A stretch of 64,000 bases of DNA from Diaporthe sp. PMI_573 (lineage: Eukaryota > Ascomycota > Sordariomycetes > Diaporthales > Diaporthaceae). The stretch lies in assembly GCA_021399435.1 (NCBI GenBank), contig JAJTUP010000143.1, forward strand, positions 1 to 64,000, in the 5' to 3' direction. The position numbers and the translations under genes were made by a program. Below are positions 11,953-24,497 of this stretch, in pieces (position 1 is the stretch's first letter; each line of letters begins with the position of its first letter). The notes under the pieces were generated by a model that ran no database searches, was not told where the DNA came from, and saw only the letters and a list, made by a program, of their open reading frames with translations.

Positions 11953-12375
11953 TTAAATATTGTCAAAGAAACGCTTTCTATCCTCGGCTGCCCTCTTTCC
12001 TCTCTTTGACTTGTTGTTTTTAATCGTTGTTTTGAGAGCAATGAGCTGGTCTATTTGTTCAAAATAGTCCTCAAACTTCTCCAAGGTGGCAATGAACACG
12101 TCGATCTGTTTGGTTATGCAAGGTCCCTCGTCGTCGCGCTCCTTCGCCTTCGCAAACAATGTCCTTGTATCGGCACGGACTTGCTCGTTGTAGTCAAAGT
12201 CCATTTCTGTGGCTGTTCGTGAGCTGTCAGGTCCACGCATCCAGACGCGGCAGGCTGAATGATTGCTTTCGTGTGGTCTTGCAACGCAGCGGAACAAGGT
12301 CGTGTCGCTCGGTTTCGCCAGATGGGTGTGTTTGAGCAGAGCCAGAACCTTCGGGGCAATGGCTGCTTTTATCAT
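11953..12375 (-). CDS. Small hypothetical protein, 140 aa
   Basis: An uninterrupted 140-codon ORF lies in an island of normal base composition, inside DNA where nearly every other frame is broken. The C-terminal 80 residues look genuinely coding: acidic/aromatic, then helical (EKFEDYFEQIDQLIAL), then a basic tail (KNNKSKRGKRAAEDRKR). No signal peptide or membrane segment is evident and I do not recognise a family. The N-terminal half is less convincing and could belong to an upstream exon or another frame. It may be a surviving host gene, a gene fragment or cargo of an unseen element. Confidence 0.4.
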   Translation of the reverse strand: MIKAAIAPKVLALLKHTHLAKPSDTTLFRCVARPHESNHSACRVWMRGPDSSRTATEMDFDYNEQVRADTRTLFAKAKERDDEGPCITKQIDVFIATLEKFEDYFEQIDQLIALKTTIKNNKSKRGKRAAEDRKRFFDNI

Positions 12376-12959
12376 CGCCCATTTTGGCCAACTTGTGTTC
12401 GAAGGCCTAAGTCACACGGCGATGGCACTTTTACATAGTGCTTGACGGCGTCAGACTAGGTTGCTCGCGGCCCGCGATAGCTTTAACCTCGACGGGCTGA
12501 CGGCTTGTCAACAGTACCGGCGCAAACAGACTAGGCACGGCCTAACGCTACGGCTTCTAGCGCAGAATGGCGGGCGGCTTCTGGCTACAGACAGGTTTGC
12601 AGAAGATTGCAAAGTCACTGTAAAAAGTCCTGCATGGCAAAAATTACTGTTTTTTTTTAAATTGTGTCTTGTCCTTCTAGGACACTAACTGTGGTTTCTA
12701 GCTAAATAGAGGAACTCAAACAAATACAAATAGTCGATAGACCCTCTTTTAAAGCTATAAATAAGCGGGTCCTCTCTCGAGAATAAGCTAGATATTTAAG
12801 CAAGCAAGCAACCAGAAAAATCCAACAATAATACTATTATTACTATACTATTACTACTTGATTACATAATCATCCCCTCGATTCTCACGTGACCTCCAAG
12901 ATTATCTGCCTTATAGCATACTATATCGGTATAAATATCTTAAGTTTCTTCATCTTACC
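12376..12959. other. Transition from normal-GC to AT-rich DNA
   Basis: GC-normal sequence continues to about 12,620 and then gives way to AT-rich sequence. A 75-codon open frame at 12,461-12,688 (+) has no recognisable features and I do not call it. I see nothing else. Confidence 0.5.
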
Positions 12960-14470
12960 GATACTCTCTAAAATATTTGGCTGATATATATCTATTTAGA
13001 CCAAAACAACTATTATCTTAATATCGGTTATATTTTAGATCTTTACGCCTAACGTTGCTATATTTATTGCCGACCATATTTTTATAGGTCTTGACAAAGG
13101 AATTAATATAAACAATAGACCTACATATATTGTTGAGCTGGTACCTACTAAGATTTACAGAATTATACTGTTATTATAGTAATATAAGCCCTTTAATCGT
13201 GGCTAAGGCCCTTAACAGAAGGGCCGAAACCTTACAACCCTTTAGAGACTTAGCTGCTAACTATACTGTCTGTAGTATAGTTTACTATTAGCATATTCCT
13301 AGTATCCTAGGCTATATATAGCTCTCAAAAGATAGACCTAGACTTGCATAACTAGCAATAGTATATCCTGCTTTTTATCTAAATCCCTATTCCTCTATAT
13401 ATTATTGTAGCTATATTCTTTTATCCTAAATCTTCTAAGTAGCTAGTTAAGAATAACTATATTAAGGATGCCTACAGGTTACTAGCCTTAGTTTATATTA
13501 GTAGCGTAGACTAGGAGCTGGCTGGCATTATTACCGCTATAGTATATAAAAATGCCAACATAAAGAATTAGGACAAGTAGTAGGCTCCTTATAAGCTTTT
13601 ACTGCTGCCTAGACAGACTAGCTGTCAGTACTTATACCTTATACCCTACAGATTAAACCCTTATCTGCAAGCCGTCTCTATTCTACTGTATATTAGTTGT
13701 CGTCTTTATTAATATTAACCAATAGATCTCTAAAAGCTTATCTCTTAACTTCTATACAACCCTAATCTATAAGTAGATCTTTAACAGCGCTAATATTATC
13801 TTTCTTATCAACGTCTTCTCTAGTATATTCTTCATCTTCTTTATCCTTATATACATAGTTTTTATTAACCTTACCAGACACTGCTTTGTAAGATTGTCCT
13901 TATAAGTCGCTCCAATCCAGACCTAGTGAGCATTTTTAGTTCCTACATGCTTTATCCTTATACTCAGCGTTATAGGTATGGGCGCCTTGTTACTTATAGT
14001 AGCTATTCTTAGCATAAAGTTTCCTAAGTCTACAGACAGCGCCAGGCTATATAGCATAGAAGTTGCCATTATAGCTATATTCTTTCTATTTAACTTTTTC
14101 TACAAGCCGTCCTAGGGTACTACTGTCTAGATCTATATCTTAGAGATCTTTTTCACTAATATATATATCTATAGCGTTGCTATTAATGCTTAGTCCTAGT
14201 TGCTTGCCTTGATTATTCTTAACTAGTTTTTCCCTATCTTCTTCTAGAAGTATAGCTTATATACCTTTTTTTTTCTTTGTTGATATTAATGCCTTTCTGG
14301 TAATTAGTGTATTCTTGTAAGTACTCTAACCTACCAGCTTAAGTCCCCTCCCCTTATAATATATAATGTCTATAGATACTTATATATCTATGCTATAGCT
14401 TGCTCCTTGAGACCAAAGGGGTACCTCTTAAAGAAATTAATATATTATTTGGTTCTGTTTCCTACTGTAA
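12960..14470 (+). pseudogene. MFS sugar transporter, RIP-degraded
   Basis: Reading through stops gives the landmarks of the sugar-porter family in order. These are a GLDKGININ...PTYIVELVPTK segment (13,085-13,170), equivalent to 'PxYxxExxPxxxRG'. A PKSSKxLV block at about 13,424-13,450 is the family 'PESPRWL'. Hydrophobic helices cover about 13,940-14,110. PSxGTTV followed by LEIFFTN (14,105-14,160) precedes further helices. LLETKGVPLKEINILFG at about 14,400-14,445 is the family's C-terminal 'ETKG..LEEid.lFG' motif. Stops and Gly/Trp losses fit C-to-T mutation. Frame changes between blocks may be former introns. The N-terminus is not resolved. It was once a plasma-membrane sugar:H+ symporter type; its substrate is unknown. 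Confidence 0.72.
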
Positions 14471-16330
14471 GGAGGGGGAGAATATACTTTATATAAAGGC
14501 CTAGGAAGAGGATTAGTATAATATATACAATATACCGTTTGTCTTAAAGAAGGAGCTGCTTACTGTAAAGTTTAAATCCTAGCAGCTTTGCCTCTATATA
14601 TAGGATGATGCTATATATATATATATGTAGTATAGTTTATAAGTTTTGCTTGATAAGATTGAGTATTATAATAAATAATTTCAGTATAGGCAGCTAATTG
14701 TCTTTATTTTATAGGCTTCTTTCCCTCTTTCTTTATCTGTTCTTTTCTATTATAATTACGGAGTTTTAGCCAAGGAGGCAAAGTTTTTACAAATAATATT
14801 CCATTATACTTTCTTAAAATTATATTATTATATCTTTACTTTACTTAGTAGCTGCCTGTGCCGCGGGTCTAGAGATTTCTAGCAAACTATTTCCTTATAG
14901 GAATGCCTAATACTTAGCTTTTTACTAACCAAGAATAATCTATAAAGGTATTAGTAGCTGTTTATATTTTCTCTTTTGTTTCTTTATCTCTATTCTACTT
15001 CTTATTGCAGCTGCCTCTAGAGCTATAATCTTAACTACACTATAGCCAGATTCCCGCCGATTAACATAATAATTACCTCTCCAAGCCCTCACTTTCCTAG
15101 GGATATCAAACCTAAGTACGTATTACAATATACCCTATAGTACCCTATAGAGTACAATGGTACTTATAACTATACCTACTTATAGGGCTTTACTATCTTC
15201 TATATTTATTACAGACCTAGCTCTAATAAGGCTTTTATAACAGCCATCAAGCGCCTCAGTATCTATGTAAAGCTATTTACATAGATAAAGCATATACTTC
15301 TAATGTTTAGCTAATTAGCTTATAACCTTTAGCCTAAACGAGGAGCTATAGGGTTGCTATTATTATAAAGTAGTATAGAATAAGAAGATATTTATAGGCG
15401 TGAGTAAGAGTAAGGTTAGAGATAATGTTTAATATATAGATTAAGCAAAACTACCGCCAGGCTACTACTACTAGCAATTTGTTTTTAAAGCCAAATGCTA
15501 GGTTTCTTTTTTGCTTAATGCCTAATAAAGAGAGCGTTAAGTATCTTCTTAACCTTCCAGAAAACCTCGCTGCTTAAGTTTTTAATAATAGTTATTTAAT
15601 TAAGGTCGTTACTAACTAAGTAAGGCCAGCAGAGGAGGGAGGTAGTAGTGGCAGCGGTAGCAGCAGGTAGTAGCTATAGGTGGGCATTATAGACTACCTG
15701 TAGCCTATATAGGTTTTAGCGTTTAACCTAGACTAGATATTTAAAGAAATAAAGTAGAAAGATCCTAAAGACAGGGTATAAAACCTTTAAGGTGACTTTT
15801 ATTACTAGTTTAAAATAATAACATAGTATAACTTATAATTCCTCAAAGCTACATTATAATACCTATATATATATAAGTAGTTTTCACTTTTATAGATTAA
15901 CTTAAAATGTTTAAAATATAAATTATCTTATTAATTTTATAAATAATATATATTCTATTTTTGCAAAGTTGGTTTTTTTGAAATTTATATATTCCTTATC
16001 TTACTGTAGAAAATAGGCTCTAATTCTAGCTTTAAGACATCTATAAATCTACTATAAGCTTAAAAATCTAATTTTAAACCTACTAAAAACGGGCAACCGG
16101 ACAACCAAGCTGCCTGTTCTACAGACCACCCCCTCCCTCCCTCCGACTAGAAGGAAAGGGGTGCATCTGCGCGAAGAAAGAGAATCCTGTTACTAGGTGC
16201 CTAGGAGGCAAAAAGGGATCAGATTCCAGACACGGGTATACAGATACAGATAAGATAATAAGATGATTGAGTTGTTCTTCTAAGCTACGGAAGAGGGGAA
16301 GAGCAGAGACCTGTTTTATGTTGGGCTAGA
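14471..16330. other. AT-rich DNA, no confident gene
   Basis: Long stop-interrupted frames exist on the + strand around 15,000-15,310, but I recognise no family. From about 16,080 to 16,330 the base composition is normal, with a CCCTCCCTCCCTCC run near 16,128 and no ORF. This could be the decayed continuation of the region that held the transporter. Confidence 0.5.
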
Positions 16331-16339
16331 GGGACAAAG

Positions 16340-16502
16340 AGCTAAGCGGGGTAAAAGCTAAATAGAGCCAAGCAGGGCCAAAGAGCTAAATAGAGCCACC
16401 GAGCCAAACAATGCCGAAAAGCTAAATAAGGCCGAAGAGCCAAATGAGGCCGAAGAGCCAAATAAGGCCGAAGAGCCAAATAAGGCCGAAGAGCCAAATG
16501 AG
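16340..16502 (+). repeat. 18-bp tandem repeat array
   Basis: Five consecutive 18-bp units of GCCGAAGAGCCAAATAAG and near variants occupy 16,413-16,502. Looser copies (AGAGCTAAATAGAGCC-type) extend left to about 16,340. The unit length is a multiple of three, so it could encode a six-residue repeat, but no surrounding ORF supports this. Confidence 0.85.
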
Positions 16503-17344
16503 TAAAACACTATGCCCGACAACACTACTTAGAAATTAGATAAGTTTAATATTATATCTTTTAATTAATAGAAACTTATCTTTATTTTTATATTTGCCAG
16601 TATACTTAGCTAAGGATTATATCAAGATGGTATATAATTACTTAAAATTATAGGTAATGGTTATAATAAAAGATACAAGTAATACTACTATCTTTATAAT
16701 TAAGACTAAAGCTTGTTTATTAACTAGAATATATTAGATAAGTTATATAAACTATAGTAGCTTTCTATCCGGCATACTAGTATAACTCTAGATATTTTAT
16801 ATCAACTATAGCTGCTTTAGATCCTCTATTAGTCAAGAATATTTAGTTAATAGTAGTTATACGACTATATTTAATTAAGTCTCTAGAGCTTAAATTTAAA
16901 GTATTATAAGATATTAGTTATAGCGCTAAAAGTGTTAAAGTATTAGTTAACTATTATTTAAATAAGGTTAGTAATAATATTAGAATCTATATAGGCCTTT
17001 ATAAGTATAATAGATTCTTTAATTAAAAATAAAAGCTATAAATAGTAAATAAGCTAGACTATTTATTTTTAAGGTCTTTATATTAGAGTTTTTCCTAATA
17101 TAAGCAAATATATACTTATAGTCTATAGTATTATAAGATAAAAGCTATATTAATATTATAATATTAATATCTCTTACTTAAGACTATAGCTATTTTATTA
17201 ATACCTATAGTATTAGATAAAATAGTATTTATATCTAAGGGCTATTAAAGTAGTATAGTATAAGCTTTAATGTTAATATTAGTAATATAATACTAAAGAT
17301 ACAATAGGAAAAAATATAGCTTATAAGAACCTCTAGCTATAGGC
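16503..17344. other. RIP-degraded DNA left of copia element B
   Basis: The + strand keeps a loosely continuous, stop-interrupted frame from about 16,690 to 17,340 with helical, Leu-rich content, but I cannot name the protein. It ends at the TSD AATAT (17,345-17,349), so sequence beyond 24,757 is its former continuation. Confidence 0.4.
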
Positions 17345-17349
17345 AATAT

Positions 17350-17603
17350 TGTTGGTACGGCCCTGATGCCTTAGGTCAGGGGGTCTTTGCACGTACAAAT
17401 AGGGGCGAGCAAAAGGAACCACCATACATGTCTAGGTACGGGTTCGATTCTTGCTACGGAAGGAAGAAGGAAGCTATCATCATCGTGGGCACCAAAGCAC
17501 TTGGTATAGTAGCCAGCCTTCTGCTAACTAAGCCAGACCAGCCCTTCTAATTAGCCACAGCCAGGCCAGGCATGCAGCCCCTTCAACGGTCACCAAACCC
17601 ACA
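17350..17603 (-). repeat. 3' LTR of copia element B
   Basis: This 254-bp repeat runs TGTTGG...CCCACA and matches 24,498-24,751 without gaps. I count 18 differences, all G/A on the + strand, 15 of them with A in this copy. It contains a perfect pol-III B-box-like GGTTCGATTC at 17,441-17,450. Confidence 0.95.
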
Positions 17604-17749
17604 CTAGCAGTCTTTTAAACATTCAAAAGAAGCATGCCCAAAAGAACGCCATAACCAGCTAAAAAGCCCACAAAGCCCTAAACACCCAAATGATCGTTAG
17701 GCCCTTCCAGCATACCCTAACGATCCCATAGGCGCCCTCCTATTAGCTA

Positions 17750-20700
17750 TCCCAGCTAGCCAAGTAAGGGCAGTCCACAAACCCTTCGATACACACCGCC
17801 AGCTCGTTTATTAACACAAAGCATTCCAGCACCTTATTTAATAATAACTTCGTCAGGGCATCTACCAGGTTATCATCACCATAGATCTACCAGATCTCGC
17901 TAATCTCCCTCCTCTCATACAACTAGCAAAGGGCAAGAATATCTACCATCAGCCTCTTCTCTTTAGTAGTCCCTAGTTTAACCAGGCACTCATATAGCAA
18001 GTACAAGTCAGTACAGACAACAAGGGGTACCCAAGGAAGCTCCAGTTAGTCAGTAATAAGGTAAAGCGTAGCAGATACCACGGCAGCACTGTTAAAACCG
18101 CTAGCCATACTATATATCTCTAACGCTAGCACGCTCCGGGTTACCCTTTTACATTTTATCAAGGACCAGTACAAGATATTACTACGTATCTTCTACTAGG
18201 TCCCATTGCCGTTCGGCTCCTCGTTAGCCAACACGAGTACGAAACTAATTTACAAGCTCAGATCTCAGTTATTAACAAACAACCTATTAACGAAGACGAT
18301 TAGCTTAGCAATAGTTAGGTCAAGGAGTACATATCTAAGCCTACAAGCAAGGTTATCGATTTACCACCCAAGTTGCTTATTTAGCTTAGTACAGTCCTCG
18401 TCTATGGGTAATTAGGCTTGGGCAGTAATAGAGAGGTCAAACATTACTTCTAGTTAGCAGATAGAGGCTATGTACACCCTACGGGCCCTTTGCTCAAGGT
18501 AGCGTTATACATAGTTAGGTAACTTCCGGTCAATTATTGTGATCCTCTCTACCTAGCCCTTCTAGTTAACGTCAAGGGATCCATCCTCGTAAAGTAATAG
18601 CCAGGTACTATTATAGTTAATAGGGCTAGTAGGCATGAGGGTCGTTTTCAGCTTACAGACAATCTTAGCTTTCTAGATCTTCTTCTCTTCTTTAGCTAAA
18701 AAAGCCAAGGTACCGAGAATAAGGGTATTATCAGTTTACATTCCCACTAGCCCAAACAATTCTACTAGGCCTTCCGTAACAAGAAGGTATAGGTCAAAAG
18801 TCAACATCCTCATCTTTAACTATTTACGATAGTAGCAATAGTACGTTACCTACTAGTATATACCCGCCTCAGCAATACTATATAGGGGTTTTATCACCCT
18901 TATAATCATACCTAGAGGGTATCATAACCTTAGCTCAGTAGGTAATTAGGCTAGAATTAGCTAGAATAGCCTTGATTTTAACTAAGGGTATACCTAGGTA
19001 ACATTACGAAGTTTAACCACTATTTCTCTCTATAATAGGGACAGGGCAAGCACCGTAATTAGCCGTTAGCTGACCTGTTAAATTATCAGCAATTAGGTAA
19101 GGATATCCTTCTTACCTATATCGTTATACCCTTAAACCACAAGGTATAACTTCTTATATAGTTTAGTACTCTTATTCTTAACTTCATGTACTATACAAGA
19201 CTTGAATAGCTAAATAGCCCTGTAGGTAATAGGGTTAAAACGCTTAAAGTTAAAGACGTCACGTACCACTAGATTATCTATCTCAGAAGCATCAGATTCT
19301 TCAAATAGGGTGCTGGGCATTATAATAATACTATTTAATTATAGCTTTATTACTAGCTCAAAGTCATTTTCTTCTTTTTATAATATTATAGCATATAGGC
19401 TAGTAGTAAGGTGCTATAAGCAGCCACGGCAGCAGGGTACCATAGGGGTATTGCCCCAAACGTAAATTATACCCCCTTCTACAAGATAGCTTCCCAGGGT
19501 GCCTACCAGGTGCGTGGCATAGCCGTTAGCAGCGTCATCTATAGGTTCTAGCCCTAGGCTAGGCTCTTTATAATAGTATAGCTAAACAGCTATCAACTAG
19601 AATTTTACAAGGCCGTTAGGCAGGTCGACCATAACATCGTGCCCTTCCATGGCTAGCAGTTTAAACAGCTCTTGCTAGCCTTTCTTTTCCTACCATACCC
19701 AAACGTCGCTTTATAGTAATAATGTTAGCTAGTAGGTAACGTTAGGTCTGTTACAGCTATGAAGTATGGTGTTGAGCTGCTGCTCCGCCAAGGCCTTCCG
19801 AAGCACTTTTATAGCTTTAACAATAGCTTCAGCCCTCTTCAGAGTTAACTAGGAAGGGGGCAAATCAGTATTTATCCAGGGAAAAGCATTAAAAACAAGC
19901 AGTATGGGTACCAGCCTGTCTAGCCCGGCTATATCGTTGACGGCCTTTACGGCTATCTAAAGGATAGCGTCATCAGTAAACGATCCAGATAGCTCGGCAT
20001 AGAGGATCTCAAAGGCACGGCATAACAGGCAGTAATACCTCTCCACCTTACCTACCAACTAATAGGCTTCTATAGGGACCTGCTTACAGGTAATACCTAT
20101 TAGCCTAGTCTTATTTCTAAGCTCTACAGAGGCAAAGTTAATGCCAGCATTATAGACTAGCCAATTAGGGGGTCCCAAATAGCTGTCTATCTACATTATC
20201 CAGAGTACCTCCCATATATCTTTAGTAGAAAGGGATTTGAGAAAGCGAGCAGCTTGAAAAGAAGTACCCAAGTCTACTATGTGTAGCATTAGGCGACCCT
20301 TTAAGTACATGACGTTAACTAGTAGTTTATAGTTAAAGTCAACGTTGTCTTTTAGCGTGAATTTGAACCATTTAGAGGCGTCAGCGTTTAGCTAGTAAAG
20401 GTAGCAAAACTTAGATACAGCCCCTAAAGCCGCTATCTCTATAAGGTAGCCAGCGTTGGCCAGAAGACGGTTTAGCTAGTTAACTAAAGGATACCCAAAC
20501 CAGCGATATAGTTGTTAAAGCTTTATTTCGGTAAAGAAAGTAGCTATAGAAGCAGGACCATACCTAAAGGGAGAAAACCACGGGTGGCCCCACTTTCTTG
20601 TCACCAGGATGACTATCTTAGTACCATTAGGCCAGCGTTATACTAGCTTGTTGGTAGTGTTTTGGAGGAACATACCAAGGGCATCTATATCTATAATCAA

Positions 20701-22890
20701 GAATAGGAAAGGGGTTAAGGCATCTATTATGTAAAACATAATATCCCCAAGTAGCATTATAATAGTAGTTATGCCTTTTAACAAGAAATGTAGCCCTTTG
20801 CTAAACCTTACGGTAGCTTTGTTAGTATGTAAGGAATCCAGGCTGACTTTTGGGTCCTCTCGCTAGAGGGCTAAGTACTAGTCGTAGCCTACCATAGAGT
20901 ATTTAGCTGTGCCCATATTAGGCATAATACCCTGAAATTTATAGTAAGAGTATCAGTCTTTAAGAAGGAAGATGCCAGCAACAATCTCGTCACTATCCTC
21001 AGGCTCCTCTACTAGCAAGGGGTTAAGATAATAAAGGAAGGCCGAATCCATTAGGAAGTAGTGGGCCATATAGCCACTATTATCATCTTCTTTAACAGTA
21101 GTCACTTAGCTAGTAGGCATACCTTTAGCGTCCTCTATACTGGCTAAGAAGGTATTAACTTTGCTATTATAGGTAGCCTTTTAGGCATGCTTGTAGGCTA
21201 TTAGGAACTAACAACAGGTATACTAGCGTTCTTTACTTATATAGTTAGTAGACCAACAACCTTCTTTACTACACATAAAGCAACGTTTCTTAGTTAGGTC
21301 TAGGAGTTAAGGGGCTCCCTACTATAGTAGTAGTGGGCACGTGGTAGCCCTTCTGGGGGTACCACGGCTGCTCTGCTTATTGTTGGTATAGTAATAATCA
21401 AGATAGTAAGTCTCGTCGTTGCCTTTAGCAGCAAATAGGCCAGGACTAGTAAGAAAGCGCTGGGAAGGCTGCTTATACTTTAGACTTAGATCAAGAGAGG
21501 TATAGAGGTCTTGGAATAGCTTCTCGTATAGGGCTAAGGGCATAAATAGTATATATTCAAAGTCTAGCACGCCCTTGTAGGCGTAAAGAACGGTCATTCT
21601 AAGAGTATCGTCACCTTTATAGCCATAGCTAAGTACTTGTTAGCATAGCTAAAGCTTGTCTAGTAGGGCTTGTAACACTTCCCGTAGGTTTTTCTCAGCG
21701 TTTTCAGGGTCTTTATATATATTAGAGAAGGTCAGGCCAGTCTAGTTACTAAAGTACTGCTAATAGTTGGTATTAATGTCGAAATAGGTCTTTAGCTTAG
21801 CATACGCCTAGGCGAAGCTATTATCAACACTAATATATGTAAGATAGTACTTTTTAGCACGGCTAGTGAGAATCCAGGGAAGTAGGGTATGAAATTAGCC
21901 AGGGTCAACCTTATTAAAGTAGTAAATATTTAAAAATACCTTGATTTTATCATCTAAGAAGTTATACGGGTTACTACTCTACTTTTGTACTAGGTCCCAG
22001 CTCTTAAGAAAGCAAGCTATCTATTCTAGCTCTATTTAAACATTAGGCATGTAGTGAGGAGGGAGGTCCTGATAGTCGTTCCATGGTCGGGGCTGATGGT
22101 GGTATGGCATTAGTGTCTAGGCCAGGTATTCCTCCCGTGGGTCATGGGGAGCCTTAGGCTGAAAGGGGTCGTAAGGGGTCCCAGGGGCTCGTGATAGTTA
22201 CTAGCCAGCTGGGCCCGGTGTTGCGTCCCGCTAGGTAACCACCAGGGCCAGGGTGGTAGTTAGCAGTAGCTAGGTTGGGTGTTCTACCAACTCAACGATA
22301 AGGGTAAAAAAGGACCCGCCGCCTGGTGCGGAAGGAGCTGGCGTTTAGGTATCCCTTCCAGGCAGTCTTTAAAATTATCGTGCCATCCTTAATTTAGGCG
22401 CAAATTCGACCTTACAGGCTTTATCTTCTAGCTACTTAGGGTAATAGTCTTCCTTAAGGAAGACAAATAGTTAGTCAGCAACGTAGTTACTCTTCCTATT
22501 GCTGGTGTAGATACCGTAGGTCTGGAGGAAGTACCGAAGCTTCGTTTGCCAGCAGCTATTGGTAACTTTGAAGCTATTAATAGTCTATCCCTTGAAGTAA
22601 TCCTGGTACTTGTAGAGAAGGTTATTATTAATAACGCGAATTTCTCGTAGCTTATCTAGTACCTTAAGCAAGTACATCGTTATCTAGACTACGTTTCTAT
22701 TTAAGGGGTCGCTAGGTGCTTCCTATAGAGAGAGGTTAACACGGGCCCAGCTTACTACTAAGACTATATATTGCTAGGGAAGGGTATTGAGGTGGGCCTA
22801 AAGAAGGTCTAAGGGGCTTTATCCTATAGTTATACTAGTACCTACTACTAGAGGCATACTCTAGGATGAAGAAGAAGAGGTTTTAGCCAT
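17750..22890 (-). pseudogene. gag-pol polyprotein of copia element B
   Basis: The likely start is the ATG at 22,890 (MAKTSSSSS...), which fits the Ser-rich N-termini of fungal copia Gag. A clean 91-codon stretch at 21,322-21,597 is the Gag C-terminal part just before the zinc knuckle (C-x2-C-x3-GCWSTN, His now Tyr). Integrase and RT follow leftwards. RT keeps YLLVTEG and GMQTDN, where the family has QTDDT, so one active-site Asp is lost. RNase H keeps a CTDLYLLYECLVKLGTT-like block and DALTK. About 5.1 kb is the normal length for a copia polyprotein. Confidence 0.85.
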
Positions 22891-24497
22891 TATCTATTGT
22901 TTCTGGGCCAGCCGTGAAAATCTAAATCTAGGATACTAACTAACTAATCTAACTTGTATCTTCGTGGTCGTTCTTCTTATAAGTCAGGCGAAGGAGAAGG
23001 GGGAGGACCAGCTACCATGGGTATAGTTCCTATTATAGTTAAGGAAGGTCTCGTCTTCTAAGCATGAAGAAGAAAGGGGACTAACCACTATAGGTATAGT
23101 TCCTATTGTGGTTAAGGATGGCTATTTAGGCCTACTAAAGGAGGAGGACTACCAAAAGAAGGACCAGCAGAAGAAGGAGGAGGAGGACTAGCTACCACGA
23201 TATTCACGCTTTTTTAGCAGGTAGTTTATTTATTTACTTCTAGGAGACCAGAAGAAGGAAGAAAAGGCAAAGGTAAATAAGCTGAAGGCAAAGAAGGTAG
23301 AGGGGCCGCTGCTACCATAGCTAGCGACGTCAGCTTTGACAAGGGGCCGCCACTACCGTAGTTAGCGACGTTAGCTTTAACGCGAGTAGTGGCGACGAGA
23401 GCCAGTACGCCGTCGTCCGCAGCAACCAGGCAAGTAGTGATGGTAGTACCAGCAGAAGGTAGGGGCGCCATCGTCTATAGCGACCAGGCAAGCAGTAGTA
23501 GTGACGAGAACCAGCACACCACTATAATGGCAAGCGGCGAAGAGATCTAGATGAGAGAGAGAAAGAGAGGGAGACACCGTTACCCACTACCACCAAACAG
23601 CAGTAATGGTGCCAAGACAGGGGCATCGTCATCAGCAGCAACGAGGTAGCTATAGCCTTCCCAGTAGCCTTAGATCTACAAAAAAGAGGGTATCGTGACA
23701 CTCACTACTACGGCTTATGACCAGCACAAGAACTATTTACCCGCAGGTAATAGTTATTAACAAACAACACCTATTACTATATAGTCTAACAAGTAGAGTT
23801 ACCCTTTCAAGTAGTTATCTTAGTTATACACTACTAAACACAATAAAAGAGGGGTAGGTAAGGGTTTTAGCATTCTAGGCACGGTTTTAGGTATTCCGGG
23901 CAGCTATGCCAAGCAGCCAAGGGAGCATAAGGGGGCCCGGGCAAGAGGTTTATACGTAAACAGTAGGGTAAGTACTTAAGGTTAGCACCTACCCTGCTAG
24001 CCGTCGTTTAGATAGCAAGAAGGCCACCGTCTAGTAAGAAGCCCTTTTATAGAAGAAGGGGAAGGGGTAAAGAACAAGGCCATAAGAGTATTCTTCACCT
24101 AGGGGATAGGTATATTATAGGGAAGGTATAATGGTGCGTACTGCTAAATAGTCGGTTTTTCGCGTAGAAGGTTGTTGTCAGCACAGCAGGTTTATACAGG
24201 CGTCGGTTCCTTCTCGTGATACTTTATAATAAATACCTAGCTCTTCCAGGGGTCTTTGCCAGGAAGGAACTTCTAGTCTTTAACGGCTGGATCTCCTAGG
24301 GTACTAGTAACGACGACTACCTAGTCTAGTTACTAGTTAGTAGTAGCTACTTCCTTTCGATCATATAGCGTAGATATCGCGGTCTGCTTTGTCGGCTATT
24401 AACTGCTTACTGGCTAACAAGGTCGGCGAAGGTCTGGCGATGGATCTACCTCTTCGGACCTAGCTGTCAGGGACTAACGATATTAATCACTAATTAG
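22891..24497 (-). other. Long repeat-containing leader of copia element B
   Basis: This lies between the 5' LTR and the gag start. It contains a direct repeat built on GGTATAGTTCCTATT, followed by a GTTAAGGA-type end (copies at about 23,030-23,050 and 23,094-23,115). It also has a second set of diverged repeats around AGCGACGTYAGCTTTRACR and CGACCAGGCAAGYAGTRRTR (23,320-23,500). Short minus-strand open frames here (23,226-23,577) are Ala/Leu/Thr-rich repeat translations and I do not call them genes. No primer-binding site is recognisable beside the LTR. Confidence 0.6.

Noticed and set aside
17350..17603. tRNA gene suggested by GGTTCGATTC
   Set aside because: No acceptor stem, D-arm or anticodon arm can be built around it; the sequence is part of an LTR present at both ends of the element.
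23226..23577. Minus-strand ORFs in the copia leader
   Set aside because: Low-complexity translation of internal direct repeats, overlapping each other in two frames.
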